Origin: Candidatus Martarchaeota archaeon
GTDB taxonomy: Archaea; Micrarchaeota; Micrarchaeia; Micrarchaeales; CABMGC01
Reading direction: 5' to 3'
NCBI GenBank assembly: GCA_023487825.1
Contig: JAMDBP010000042.1
Span: forward strand, 1,456 to 7,403
DNA length: 5,948 nucleotides
The notes beneath the pieces were generated by a model. The model searched no databases, was not told the origin of the DNA, and saw nothing but the letters and a program-made list of their open reading frames with translations. The position numbers and the translations under genes were made by a program. The stretch's first letter is position 1. Each line of letters opens with the position of its first letter. Positions 1 through 5,644 of this stretch are shown here, piece by piece.

Positions 1-20
1 TAGAGTCTCCCTTTTTTTTT
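1..20 (+). terminator. T-run terminator of a gene off the left edge
   Basis: Nine consecutive T residues (12-20) follow a pyrimidine-rich stretch on the plus strand. Archaeal RNA polymerase terminates at T-runs in the non-template strand, so this fits the end of a rightward gene outside the window that converges on the leftward gene ending at 35. On the minus strand the same tract is poly-A and would not serve the 35-859 gene. No hairpin is visible before it. Confidence 0.5.
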
Positions 21-34
21 ACTACCATACTGGA

Positions 35-859
35 TCAACCGATATTGCCTTCAATCTTTTTTATGTATGTCTGACCGCATACGCTCTGCGGTGTGTTATT
101 ATCAATACTGCATATCTGTGCAGTAAAGATGTTTGCCTGTCCGATAATCTCTTCGGATTGCAATGATGATGCATTATACAGATTGTTCGATATGGTATTC
201 CAGGTGTAGCTGTCAAGTATTGAATACGGGTCATATGTGGCTCCGACATCTATTGCCTTATTGCCGAAGTCTATGAAGGGTATGCACCCGCCTGTAGAAC
301 ATGCTGAAGTAGGTCCGTCATACTTGTTCAGAAGAGCCGTTTCCGAAGCGTTGGGGGTTTGCAGAGCAGGATAGCTGCCGTTAACTACCTTGTTCCCTTC
401 CATCTCCACGCTTACAAATGATATGTATTTGCTAGTATAAGTCGCATTAACGAAGGTGAATGTCGGGGTGCTAGGCGAATAATCCGTTGCGCTTGAGGTC
501 ATGTATTCAAGACCTGTGAAGTTGCCGAATCTCATAAGCGCAATTGTCAGAGGCCACCTCTCAGCTGCGCAGAACGGGCAGGACTCGGCTCCCATGTAAA
601 GTATCTCGGGCTTGCCGTTATAAGTAAGATCTGTTCCGTTTACCTGCTGCAATGTCTTTCCCAAACCTGACCCGACAGCCGCACTTACGTTATCAGGGAC
701 CTGCAACCTGTTTATCATGTATTGTTGGACGGGAACGTTGTCCTGTGAAGTTATATTCAGCGACTTTACGGAGCTGCCGATGCTGAAGTATGCAATTACT
801 AAGCCGATCACTATCACTATTGCCACTGCTGCCAACTTCTGGTTAGTCGTGAGCTTCAT
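35..859 (-). CDS. DUF929-like membrane-anchored thioredoxin-fold protein, CPFC motif
   Basis: The product is 274 residues. Residues 10-26 form one hydrophobic segment after a short Lys-containing N-terminus, so the protein is probably anchored with its bulk outside the cell. A CPFC pair at 94-97, in the context [13 protein letters not shown], resembles the redox site of thioredoxin/DsbA-type proteins and is the hallmark I associate with the DUF929 family of archaea and some actinobacteria. Further cysteines lie at 187, 192, 250 and 261; C192-I-P could place the proline near the active site, like a cis-proline loop. Nine N-X-S/T sequons (N35, 57, 74, 113, 138, 160, 170, 229, 254) support an exposed, N-glycosylated surface. 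The substrate is unknown; a role in oxidising or isomerising disulfides of cysteine-containing surface proteins is inference. The gene is divergent from the potassium channel gene. No Shine-Dalgarno sequence is obvious; the ATG at 859 is supported by the adjoining membrane segment. Confidence 0.85.
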   Translation of the reverse strand: MKLTTNQKLAAVAIVIVIGLVIAYFSIGSSVKSLNITSQDNVPVQQYMINRLQVPDNVSAAVGSGLGKTLQQVNGTDLTYNGKPEILYMGAESCPFCAAERWPLTIALMRFGNFTGLEYMTSSATDYSPSTPTFTFVNATYTSKYISFVSVEMEGNKVVNGSYPALQTPNASETALLNKYDGPTSACSTGGCIPFIDFGNKAIDVGATYDPYSILDSYTWNTISNNLYNASSLQSEEIIGQANIFTAQICSIDNNTPQSVCGQTYIKKIEGNIG

Positions 860-959
860 ACTATCATCTATTTATAGAATTCAGATAAACTTATTATAAG
901 ATGGATATTTATAAAGTTATATTCAATCACAATACAGGATAAATCAAACGAATGGTAAA
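860..959. promoter_or_regulatory. Divergent promoter region, DUF929 gene / potassium channel gene
   Basis: This 100-base gap is AT-rich and contains several TATA-like boxes. TTTATAAAG at 908-916 reads as a TATA element on either strand. Rightward it predicts a transcript start near 938, about 22 bases before the channel ATG. Leftward it predicts a start near 886, about 27 bases before the DUF929 ATG. CTTATAATAAG (890-900, minus strand) is an alternative leftward box that would give a leader of about 10 bases. CTATAAATAG at 869-878 lies too close to the DUF929 start to serve it by normal spacing. Box assignments are by eye only. Confidence 0.5.
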
Positions 960-1703
960 ATGAGAATAGGGCCCGTAATTACAGTATATGCTGCGATTCT
1001 GCTTTTGGTAGTAATCTTCGGGACTGCATTCTCCTACGCTTTGGGAGCAACAAACTTCAACATACCTATATCCAATCCATTAACGGCCCTTTACTTCACC
1101 ATAATAACAATATCCACTGTGGGTTACGGTGACATATATCCTGTAACCGCGGTAGGCAGGATATTCACCATGATTCTGGTTCTGGCAGGCATCAGCACAT
1201 TCATCGGTGCTGTCACCGCCATATCAAGTGATTTTATGAGCAAAAACGTTGCAAAGCTTTCCGGAAGAATATCCGGACTGGAGAGAAGAACACTCAGCAG
1301 GCATCATGTGCTTATAGGCACCGATTTCATAAACCAAGACATAGCCGACAAATTCAGGAGAGAGAGGGAGAATTTCATAATACTGAGCGCGGACAAGACC
1401 ACTGCAGACCGTTATGTGGACGATGGCCTAAGAGCATTCGTTGCGGATCCGACTTCAGAGACCGACATGAGGAAGTTTGAGATGCATAGGGCCAGATCAA
1501 TAATAATAGACCTGAATGAGAACTCGCTCACAGTGTACGCTCTTCTTATAGTGAGGAAGCTTGCCCCAAACGTACTGACGATAGTTGTTGCGCAGAATTC
1601 GGAGATAGCTGAAAGGGTATCCGATTTGGGACTGAAAAAGAACGAGCGGGTAATAAACGTCTCGAGCCATCTTGCAGGAGAGATAGTCAGGAGTCTTAAA
1701 TGA
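960..1703 (+). CDS. Two-TM potassium channel with a single cytoplasmic RCK (TrkA-N) domain
   Basis: The 247-residue product begins with a membrane helix (about 5-28), then a pore helix (about 41-52), the potassium selectivity filter TVGYGD (53-58), and a second helix (about 64-88) with glycines at 77 and 83 that could act as hinges. From about 115 to 245 it has an RCK/TrkA-N-type alpha/beta fold beginning HHVLIG. This is the MthK-type architecture: a tetrameric channel in the membrane gated by cytoplasmic RCK domains. The classical GxGxxG nucleotide motif is absent (GTDFIN), as in MthK. The protein ends after the first RCK lobe; MthK, at about 336 residues, also has a C-terminal RCK_C lobe, missing here. 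An aspartate in IIIDLNEN (184) matches the position of an MthK calcium ligand, but the two glutamates of the later AEAE stretch appear as V and Q. The ligand is therefore unknown. A three-codon frame (952-963) overlaps the start. Confidence 0.92.
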   Translation: MRIGPVITVYAAILLLVVIFGTAFSYALGATNFNIPISNPLTALYFTIITISTVGYGDIYPVTAVGRIFTMILVLAGISTFIGAVTAISSDFMSKNVAKLSGRISGLERRTLSRHHVLIGTDFINQDIADKFRRERENFIILSADKTTADRYVDDGLRAFVADPTSETDMRKFEMHRARSIIIDLNENSLTVYALLIVRKLAPNVLTIVVAQNSEIAERVSDLGLKKNERVINVSSHLAGEIVRSLK

Positions 1704-1736
1704 GGTTTATCCCTTCTTTCCAGAGCTGTCAGAGTT

Positions 1737-1741
1737 AAAAA
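1737..1741 (-). terminator. Short T-run downstream of tRNA-Phe
   Basis: Read on the minus strand, five consecutive T residues occur 15 bases after the discriminator base of tRNA-Phe. This is the usual form of an archaeal terminator. It lies in the short gap between the convergent channel gene and the tRNA gene. The run is short, so the call is tentative. Confidence 0.35.
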
Positions 1742-1755
1742 CCAGAACCGTTCAA

Positions 1756-1864
1756 TGCCGCAGGCCGGATTTGAACCAGCGACATTCCGCTCTCTGCAAT
1801 TTGATAAAACTTTTCTAAAAGTTTTACTTCAGGCGGACGCTCTCCCGGACTGAGCTACTGCGGC
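1756..1864 (-). tRNA. tRNA-Phe(GAA) with a 35-base intron
   Basis: Read on the minus strand, all arms form. The acceptor GCCGCAG pairs with CTGCGGC and the discriminator is A. The D stem is GCTC/GAGC with loop AGTCCGGGA. The anticodon stem TCCGC pairs with GCGGA. The variable region is ATGTC, and the T stem GCTGG/CCGGC closes loop TTCAAAT with one U-G pair. The anticodon loop becomes CTGAAGA (GAA, phenylalanine) only after removal of 35 bases between positions 37 and 38, giving a 74-base mature tRNA. No CCA is encoded, so it must be added after transcription. A TATA-like box at 1891-1900 lies about 30 bases upstream. Confidence 0.93.
1792..1826 (-). other. Archaeal-type intron in the tRNA-Phe anticodon loop (37/38)
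   Basis: The intron is placed at the canonical archaeal position after G37. Its first 22 bases (1826 down to 1805) are a near-perfect palindrome, TAAAACTTTT then AG then AAAAGTTTTA, which forms a hairpin of 8 to 10 A/U-rich pairs. For a bulge-helix-bulge splicing motif, the loop bases CUG (32-34) can pair with CAG near the intron's 3' end (1796-1794), leaving AG|A as the 3' bulge. The fourth central pair would be A opposite G, and several unpaired bases lie on the intron side. The motif is therefore relaxed rather than canonical. Confidence 0.8.
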
Positions 1865-1890
1865 ACAATGTATAATCAGATTACTTGAAA

Positions 1891-1900
1891 GTTTTTAAAT
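1891..1900. promoter_or_regulatory. TATA-like box shared by tRNA-Phe and the helicase gene
   Basis: GTTTTTAAAT reads as a TATA box in both directions. Leftward, 26 bases from its centre falls near 1870, just before the tRNA-Phe 5' end at 1864. Rightward it falls near 1922, between the two possible helicase start codons (1913 and 1931). It would therefore support a near-leaderless start at 1931. A weaker box, TGTATAATC (1869-1877), could serve a start at 1913. Confidence 0.45.
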
Positions 1901-1912
1901 GCTCTATTATGA

Positions 1913-3484
1913 ATGGATATTGCTGGTCATATGCCAATAGATGGGAGATGGAACGATTTAGGCCCGGCTTCCAACCACGTAATCCTCGATGGCATCGAAT
2001 TCCGAGAGTACCAGTTCAACATAATCCGTTCTATATTCAGGCACGGGAATACTCTTGTGGTCCTGCCTACGGGCCTCGGCAAGACCCTGATAGCTGTGTA
2101 TTTGATTGCCCAAGCTCTTGCTGCAGGCAAGAAAGCGATGCTCCTTGCCCCGACCAAGCCTCTTGCAGAACAGCACTATCTGACTTTGCAGAAGTTGTTG
2201 AAAATCAATGAGGATGAGCTTATGCTCCTGCTCGGCACAACCAACAAATCAAAACGGGAAGAGCAGATGATCAACGCCAAGGTAATAGTCGCTACTCCGC
2301 AGACCGTAGCCAACGAAATCAAGAAAGGTACGCTTGACATGAGCAGGTACCACTCTACAATATTCGATGAATGCCACAAGGCCGTAGGCAAATACGCCTA
2401 CACGTACATAGCAGATACCTGCTCTGCATACGATGTAAAAACAATAGGGCTAACTGCTTCCCCAGGCTCAAAGAAAGAGAAGATAAAGAAGCTGTTGCAG
2501 ACCCTAAAGACGGAGCACATAGAATCGCGCGTGTCATCTGATCCTGATGTCTCAAAATATGTGATGCCAAAGTACATGCACATCATGGACATAGAGCTGA
2601 CTGATAGCATAAAGGAGATATCGGCTATGATAAAGCCGGAGATAGAGGCAAGCCTTGCAAGCCTGAACAAGATGGGTTTCCTACACTTCAAGCACTTTGA
2701 GAACATTCCCAGAGGCAGAATAATAGCTCTCGGAGACGAGATAAACAGGATAGGCTCAGATTACAAATATGCTGCGATATTCAGCTATGTGAAGCTGCTG
2801 AATCTCTCACATGCCTACGACCTTCTTACCGTAGAAGGCATCCAGCCTTATCTCGAATACATGCAGTCTCTGCAGGACAAGGAGAAGAAGAGCAAAGCAG
2901 TACAGGGAATACTCAACAGTAAACGCATCATAGCCGCAGTCTCTGCTGCAAAGGCAGCGCAGGCTCGTGGCGAAGAGCACCCAAAGGTCATAGCGCTTCT
3001 TGATATACTTAGAAATTACCGCGGAAAGAGCGTCATAGTCTTTGTCCAGTACAGGTCTACGATAAAGATGCTTGTAGAGTACCTTAACAACAATGGCTTT
3101 CCATCAAAGGCATTTACCGGAAAGCGCGAAGGAGTTACGGAAGCGATGCAGAAATCCCTGATAGAAGACTTCAGAAAGCATGAATTCCATGTGCTGGTTG
3201 CCAGCTCTATAGGAGAAGAAGGACTGGACATACCTAGCGTAGATGCGGTAATATTCTACGAAGCAATTCCTAGCGAGATAAGGAACATACAACGAGGCGG
3301 GAGGACGGGAAGGCTGGCCCCAGGCAGCATATACATCATGCTTGCCAAGGATACAAAGGACCAGATATACTTCTACGTATCGAGGAAAAAAGAGGAGAAG
3401 ATGAACATGCTGATTAAATCGTTGAACATGGAGCTTGGAAGAATGCCAAGAAAAACTGCTGACAAAAATCAGTCCCGTCTTTAA
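1913..3484 (+). CDS. Hef/FANCM-type superfamily 2 helicase, nuclease domain absent
   Basis: The 523-residue product carries the SF2 helicase motifs in order: Q-motif-like YQ (33-34), motif I LPTGLGKT (51-58), Ia APTKPL (79-84), Ib VATPQT (126-131), II DECH (152-155), III TAS (181-183), IV in VIVFVQYR (374-381), V in SSIGEEGLDIP (431-441) and VI QRGGRTGR (460-467). A mostly helical insert of roughly 115 residues (about 230-345) between the two RecA-like lobes is typical of the Hef/FANCM/Mph1 branch, which remodels forked and branched DNA at stalled replication forks. Euryarchaeal Hef has about 760 residues with a C-terminal XPF-type nuclease and helix-hairpin-helix region; this protein stops about 55 residues after motif VI and has neither. 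A separate nuclease partner elsewhere is likely, though not visible here. The start is uncertain: ATG 1931 (residue 7) fits the TATA spacing better than ATG 1913. No Shine-Dalgarno sequence supports either. Confidence 0.9.
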   Translation: MDIAGHMPIDGRWNDLGPASNHVILDGIEFREYQFNIIRSIFRHGNTLVVLPTGLGKTLIAVYLIAQALAAGKKAMLLAPTKPLAEQHYLTLQKLLKINEDELMLLLGTTNKSKREEQMINAKVIVATPQTVANEIKKGTLDMSRYHSTIFDECHKAVGKYAYTYIADTCSAYDVKTIGLTASPGSKKEKIKKLLQTLKTEHIESRVSSDPDVSKYVMPKYMHIMDIELTDSIKEISAMIKPEIEASLASLNKMGFLHFKHFENIPRGRIIALGDEINRIGSDYKYAAIFSYVKLLNLSHAYDLLTVEGIQPYLEYMQSLQDKEKKSKAVQGILNSKRIIAAVSAAKAAQARGEEHPKVIALLDILRNYRGKSVIVFVQYRSTIKMLVEYLNNNGFPSKAFTGKREGVTEAMQKSLIEDFRKHEFHVLVASSIGEEGLDIPSVDAVIFYEAIPSEIRNIQRGGRTGRLAPGSIYIMLAKDTKDQIYFYVSRKKEEKMNMLIKSLNMELGRMPRKTADKNQSRL

Positions 3485-3513
3485 AAAATTACGAGCTGCT
3501 GGACCAAGGTAAG

Positions 3514-3523
3514 CATTTAATAG
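3514..3523 (+). promoter_or_regulatory. TATA box placing a leaderless start at 3544
   Basis: CATTTAATAG has its centre about 25 bases before the ATG at 3544, so the predicted transcript starts at that codon. This favours 3544 over the in-frame ATG at 3529, which would lie upstream of the transcript start. It also indicates that the surface protein gene is transcribed independently of the helicase gene. Confidence 0.5.
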
Positions 3524-3543
3524 CGTTCATGATATATCTATTC

Positions 3544-5148
3544 ATGCATAAGTCCGCTTCAAAGAATAAAAAGAGGATTCTAAAGCAGCAATCCGCCTTT
3601 GAATTCATAACAACGTATGGCTGGGCGATCCTCATCCTTGCAGTCGTAATAATAATGCTCTATTACTTCGTTAGCATACCTACAACAGCGGTTCCTAACC
3701 AGTGCAAGTTCGTATATGGGACAAACTGCCAAGGGGTTGTTGCCACCTCTGCAAACGGCATAACGAAGATAACAATGGTGATAACCAACTCCCAGAATTT
3801 CCCGATATTTAATCCGCAGGTAAAATTCGCAACCGATTCTTACGGCAACCTATCCTCAACATGCCTGCCTTCTGGTAACATAATACAGCCTGGAGGGGAG
3901 ATGATATGCAACATGACGATGTCTGCTTATGTTTATCCTGGAACCACAATAACCGGCACCGCATACCTTAACGTGACTGCATGCCCTAGTGGAAATATAA
4001 ACAACTGCCAACCGAAGCAGACGCAGACATACAAGGGCAGCATCATAACCAGAGTAACTTCACAGGCTACGAACATACATTTGACATCAACCTCAACATC
4101 CTCAACCTCAACGTCCTCAACTTCAACATCCTCGACTTCAACATCTTCAACCTCCACCTCATCTACATCTTCAACCTCCACTTCAACAACATCGACAAGC
4201 ACGATAGGATGCACCGATGTGTCATTATCATATTCGACTCCGGGCGGCCCGTATGCAGTAACAGTACCTGCAGGATGCTCTGCCGCCACTGTAACCCTAA
4301 CCGGCGGCGGAGGAGGGAGAGGCGGCAATTCATTTACAACACCGTCATTTGCCAAGTACTGTACTGCTGAAAATGGCGTGTCAGGTGGCCCCGGTGGTGG
4401 CGGCGCAAGCATATCAGGAAGCATATCTGTAACTGCAGGAGAGACTCTATATGTCTGGACCGGTGGTGGCGGCGGGCCTTCGCTTGAACTAAACCCAACA
4501 GCCACCATAGCTTATTCATCAGTAGGCACTAATGGTATAAACGGAGGAGGAAGCGGAGGATATGCAGGTTTTTATGAAGTAGTCTTACCAGACTTTCCAG
4601 AGTATCCTTATGGTGTTTATTGCAGCGGCGGTTCCGGTGGAGGCGGAGGAGGATACTCTGCAATAGGCACTTCCACGTCTACATCTGGCATCATAGCTGT
4701 TGCAGGAGGAGGAGGGGGAGGAGGCGGCGCAGGAGAAGGGCTCGGAACATCACTACCACTACCTGCTGGTGCACCTGGAGGGTCAAGCGGAAGCAGTGGA
4801 AGCACAGGTAACGCATATAGCACATGCAATGGCGCAGGAGGCGGCGCAGGAACAACTACATCGGGAGGAAGTGCAGGACCTGAAGGTTCTGCAGGAAGTG
4901 CCTTCATCGGAGGAGACGGTGCAAATGGGGGCTGTACAGTAGGAAGCACATCCGGTAGCCCTGAACACGGCGCAGGAGGCGGCGCAGGAAGCGGTTATTA
5001 CGGCGGTGGTGGCGGTGGCTCAGACGGCGGTGGTGGCGGTGGAGGATCTACCTACTGGTCAAGTTCTTTCACTGAAACAAGCGAGAACATCGTAAGCAAC
5101 ACAGGAGTCGCAGGCAATAACGGGATAGTTGAAATTACTTGGTCGTAA
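3544..5148 (+). CDS. Pilin-signal surface protein: Cys head, Ser/Thr stalk, polyglycine domain
   Basis: From ATG 3544 the product is 534 residues. A basic N-terminus (KNKKRILK) leads into QQSAFEF and a hydrophobic helix (about 22-42). This is an archaeal class III (type IV pilin-like) signal; cleavage before Q16 would put Glu at +5. Residues 50-180 form an extracellular head with six cysteines (54, 62, 107, 122, 147, 155) and sequons at N102, N123 and N143. Residues 182-220 are almost pure Ser/Thr in STSTS repeats, a likely O-glycosylated stalk. Residues 223-534 are extremely glycine-rich, with runs of six to eight Gly. They open with AVTVPAGC..ATVTLTGGGGG and end GIVEITW, the pattern of the glycine-rich domains seen in bacterial surface and phage adhesin proteins and in ALK, where polyglycine helices pack together. 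Six more cysteines are spread through it. A pilus-tip or cell-surface adhesin is my inference; target and partner pilins are unknown. Confidence 0.82.
   Translation: MHKSASKNKKRILKQQSAFEFITTYGWAILILAVVIIMLYYFVSIPTTAVPNQCKFVYGTNCQGVVATSANGITKITMVITNSQNFPIFNPQVKFATDSYGNLSSTCLPSGNIIQPGGEMICNMTMSAYVYPGTTITGTAYLNVTACPSGNINNCQPKQTQTYKGSIITRVTSQATNIHLTSTSTSSTSTSSTSTSSTSTSSTSTSSTSSTSTSTTSTSTIGCTDVSLSYSTPGGPYAVTVPAGCSAATVTLTGGGGGRGGNSFTTPSFAKYCTAENGVSGGPGGGGASISGSISVTAGETLYVWTGGGGGPSLELNPTATIAYSSVGTNGINGGGSGGYAGFYEVVLPDFPEYPYGVYCSGGSGGGGGGYSAIGTSTSTSGIIAVAGGGGGGGGAGEGLGTSLPLPAGAPGGSSGSSGSTGNAYSTCNGAGGGAGTTTSGGSAGPEGSAGSAFIGGDGANGGCTVGSTSGSPEHGAGGGAGSGYYGGGGGGSDGGGGGGGSTYWSSSFTETSENIVSNTGVAGNNGIVEITWS
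4087..4203 (+). repeat. Degenerate 15-bp tandem repeat encoding the STSTS stalk
   Basis: Five in-frame 15-base units run from 4087 to 4161, each encoding Ser-Thr-Ser-Thr-Ser (first unit TCAACCTCAACATCC). They continue as a less regular Ser/Thr-rich tail to 4203. Units differ mainly at third codon positions, so the amino-acid pattern is better kept than the DNA. Confidence 0.85.
4831..5042 (+). repeat. Exact direct repeats in the polyglycine coding region
   Basis: A 22-base sequence at 4831-4852 recurs exactly at 4969-4990, offset by 138 bases (46 codons, in frame). It encodes GAGGGAG. A 19-base sequence, ACGGCGGTGGTGGCGGTGG, occurs at 5000-5018 and again at 5024-5042, offset by 24 bases (8 codons). 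Both offsets preserve the reading frame, so recombination or slippage between copies would change domain length without breaking the gene. Confidence 0.85.
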
Positions 5149-5152
5149 TCAC

Positions 5153-5157
5153 TTTTT
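5153..5157 (+). terminator. T5 run after the surface protein gene
   Basis: Five T residues begin four bases after the TAA stop (5146-5148). This fits an archaeal intrinsic terminator for the long surface protein transcript. No preceding hairpin is visible. Confidence 0.4.
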
Positions 5158-5205
5158 CCGAACCAATCCCACAATAAACACTATCAGTGTCGCACTTCCA
5201 CAAAA

Positions 5206-5216
5206 CCTTTAAATAC
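5206..5216 (+). promoter_or_regulatory. TATA box of the small acidic protein gene
   Basis: TTTAAATA (5208-5215) is preceded by an A-rich AAAACC that could be the TFB-recognition element. Transcription would begin near 5237, giving a leader of about 30 bases to ATG 5268. The upstream in-frame ATG at 5187 lies before this box and is unlikely to be used. Confidence 0.55.
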
Positions 5217-5253
5217 CAGAAAAATTCTCTTTATATTCGGTGGATATGGGTGG

Positions 5254-5265
5254 GAAGGAGAGAGG
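5254..5265 (+). promoter_or_regulatory. Shine-Dalgarno sequence setting the start at 5268
   Basis: The purine tract GAAGGAGAGAGG contains GGAG at 5257-5260, seven bases before ATG 5268, a good spacing for an archaeal ribosome binding site. It is the only convincing Shine-Dalgarno sequence before a start codon in this window, where the other starts look leaderless or nearly so. Confidence 0.6.
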
Positions 5266-5267
5266 AA

Positions 5268-5492
5268 ATGCTCCGTAGCGAGCTATGCTCTGAGGAGATA
5301 AGCAACGAGGAAGCTCTAGCTCTGCTCTCCGAATATGCCTATGAATATCCAGAATCAAGAACGGAGCTTGCAGAGACTCTGGAGGCATACTCTGAGAGGA
5401 CAGGCTCGGAAAGCAGAAGGTATGGTGCAATCAGCGCAGCTGATGAAATAAGGGCCATAGAGATGCTTGAAGCTCTTTGTGCGGATCTCTAA
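5268..5492 (+). CDS. Small acidic, lysine-free helical protein of unknown function
   Basis: From ATG 5268 the product has 74 residues. I do not recognise a family. It contains 16 Glu, 2 Asp, 6 Arg and no Lys, giving a net charge of about -12. It is rich in Ala, Leu and Glu, and should be almost entirely alpha-helical, perhaps two or three helices broken near YPESR (27-31) and RTGSES (44-49). It has no membrane segment or signal and is probably cytoplasmic. Two cysteines lie near the ends (7 and 71). Its own TATA box and a clear Shine-Dalgarno sequence argue that it is a real gene, translated with a leader unlike its neighbours. The reading frame extends upstream to an ATG at 5187, but that segment holds the promoter. 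A GTG at 5250 is a weaker alternative start. A protein- or nucleic-acid-binding accessory role would be a guess. Confidence 0.65.
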   Translation: MLRSELCSEEISNEEALALLSEYAYEYPESRTELAETLEAYSERTGSESRRYGAISAADEIRAIEMLEALCADL

Positions 5493-5562
5493 GCGCATAA
5501 GCGATGCGGTCAAACTTACTGGGTGCTATTAGCTTCAGCGATAGTACGACGAATAGATAAGA

Positions 5563-5635
5563 TGCGAGCGCCGGGATTTGAACCCGGGTTTTTGGCTTGG
5601 AAGGCCAGAGTCCTACCAGGCTAGACTACACTCGC
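5563..5635 (-). tRNA. tRNA-Gly(TCC)
   Basis: Read on the minus strand, a 73-base tRNA forms. Acceptor GCGAGTG pairs with CGCTCGC (one U-G pair) and the discriminator is A. The D stem is GTCT/GGAC. The anticodon stem is CTGGC/GCCAA with a C-A mismatch at 27/43. The anticodon loop CTTCCAA gives anticodon TCC (glycine). The T stem CCGGG/CCCGG closes loop TTCAAAT. There is no intron and no encoded CCA. It reads glycine GGA (and possibly GGG) codons, many of which occur in the neighbouring polyglycine gene; that proximity may be chance. No T-run follows it closely. Confidence 0.95.
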
Positions 5636-5644
5636 AACATCTCA

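Noticed and set aside
1805..1826. Palindrome considered as a transcription terminator or operator
   Set aside because: It lies wholly within the tRNA-Phe intron, which explains its position; it lacks a GC stem.
1885..2211. Plus-strand 108-codon frame overlapping the helicase start
   Set aside because: It overlaps the conserved helicase motif I region in another frame and has no recognisable protein features.
3529..3543. Five-residue extension (MIYLF) of the surface protein
   Set aside because: TATA spacing puts the transcript start at 3544, and a hydrophobic lead before the basic segment would be unusual for a class III signal.
3933..4508. Long minus-strand open frame (191 codons) opposite the stalk and the start of the glycine domain
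   Set aside because: Its Val/Glu/Asp repeats and Pro runs are the direct antisense of Ser/Thr and Gly codon repeats; there is no promoter or independent protein character.
4617..4949. Minus-strand proline-rich open frame (110 codons) and two overlapping plus-strand frames over the polyglycine region
   Set aside because: Stop codons are rare in all frames of repetitive GGN codons; these are by-products of composition.
4087..5042. Repeats considered as a CRISPR array
   Set aside because: The units are in-frame codon repeats inside one long gene, without regular unique spacers.
5187..5267. Upstream extension of the small acidic protein
   Set aside because: The TATA box at 5208-5215 lies inside it, and a Shine-Dalgarno sequence sits just before ATG 5268; the extension is also basic and aromatic, unlike the rest.
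5493..5562. Gap between the small protein gene and tRNA-Gly examined for another gene or RNA
   Set aside because: No open frame, strong hairpin or T-run was visible.
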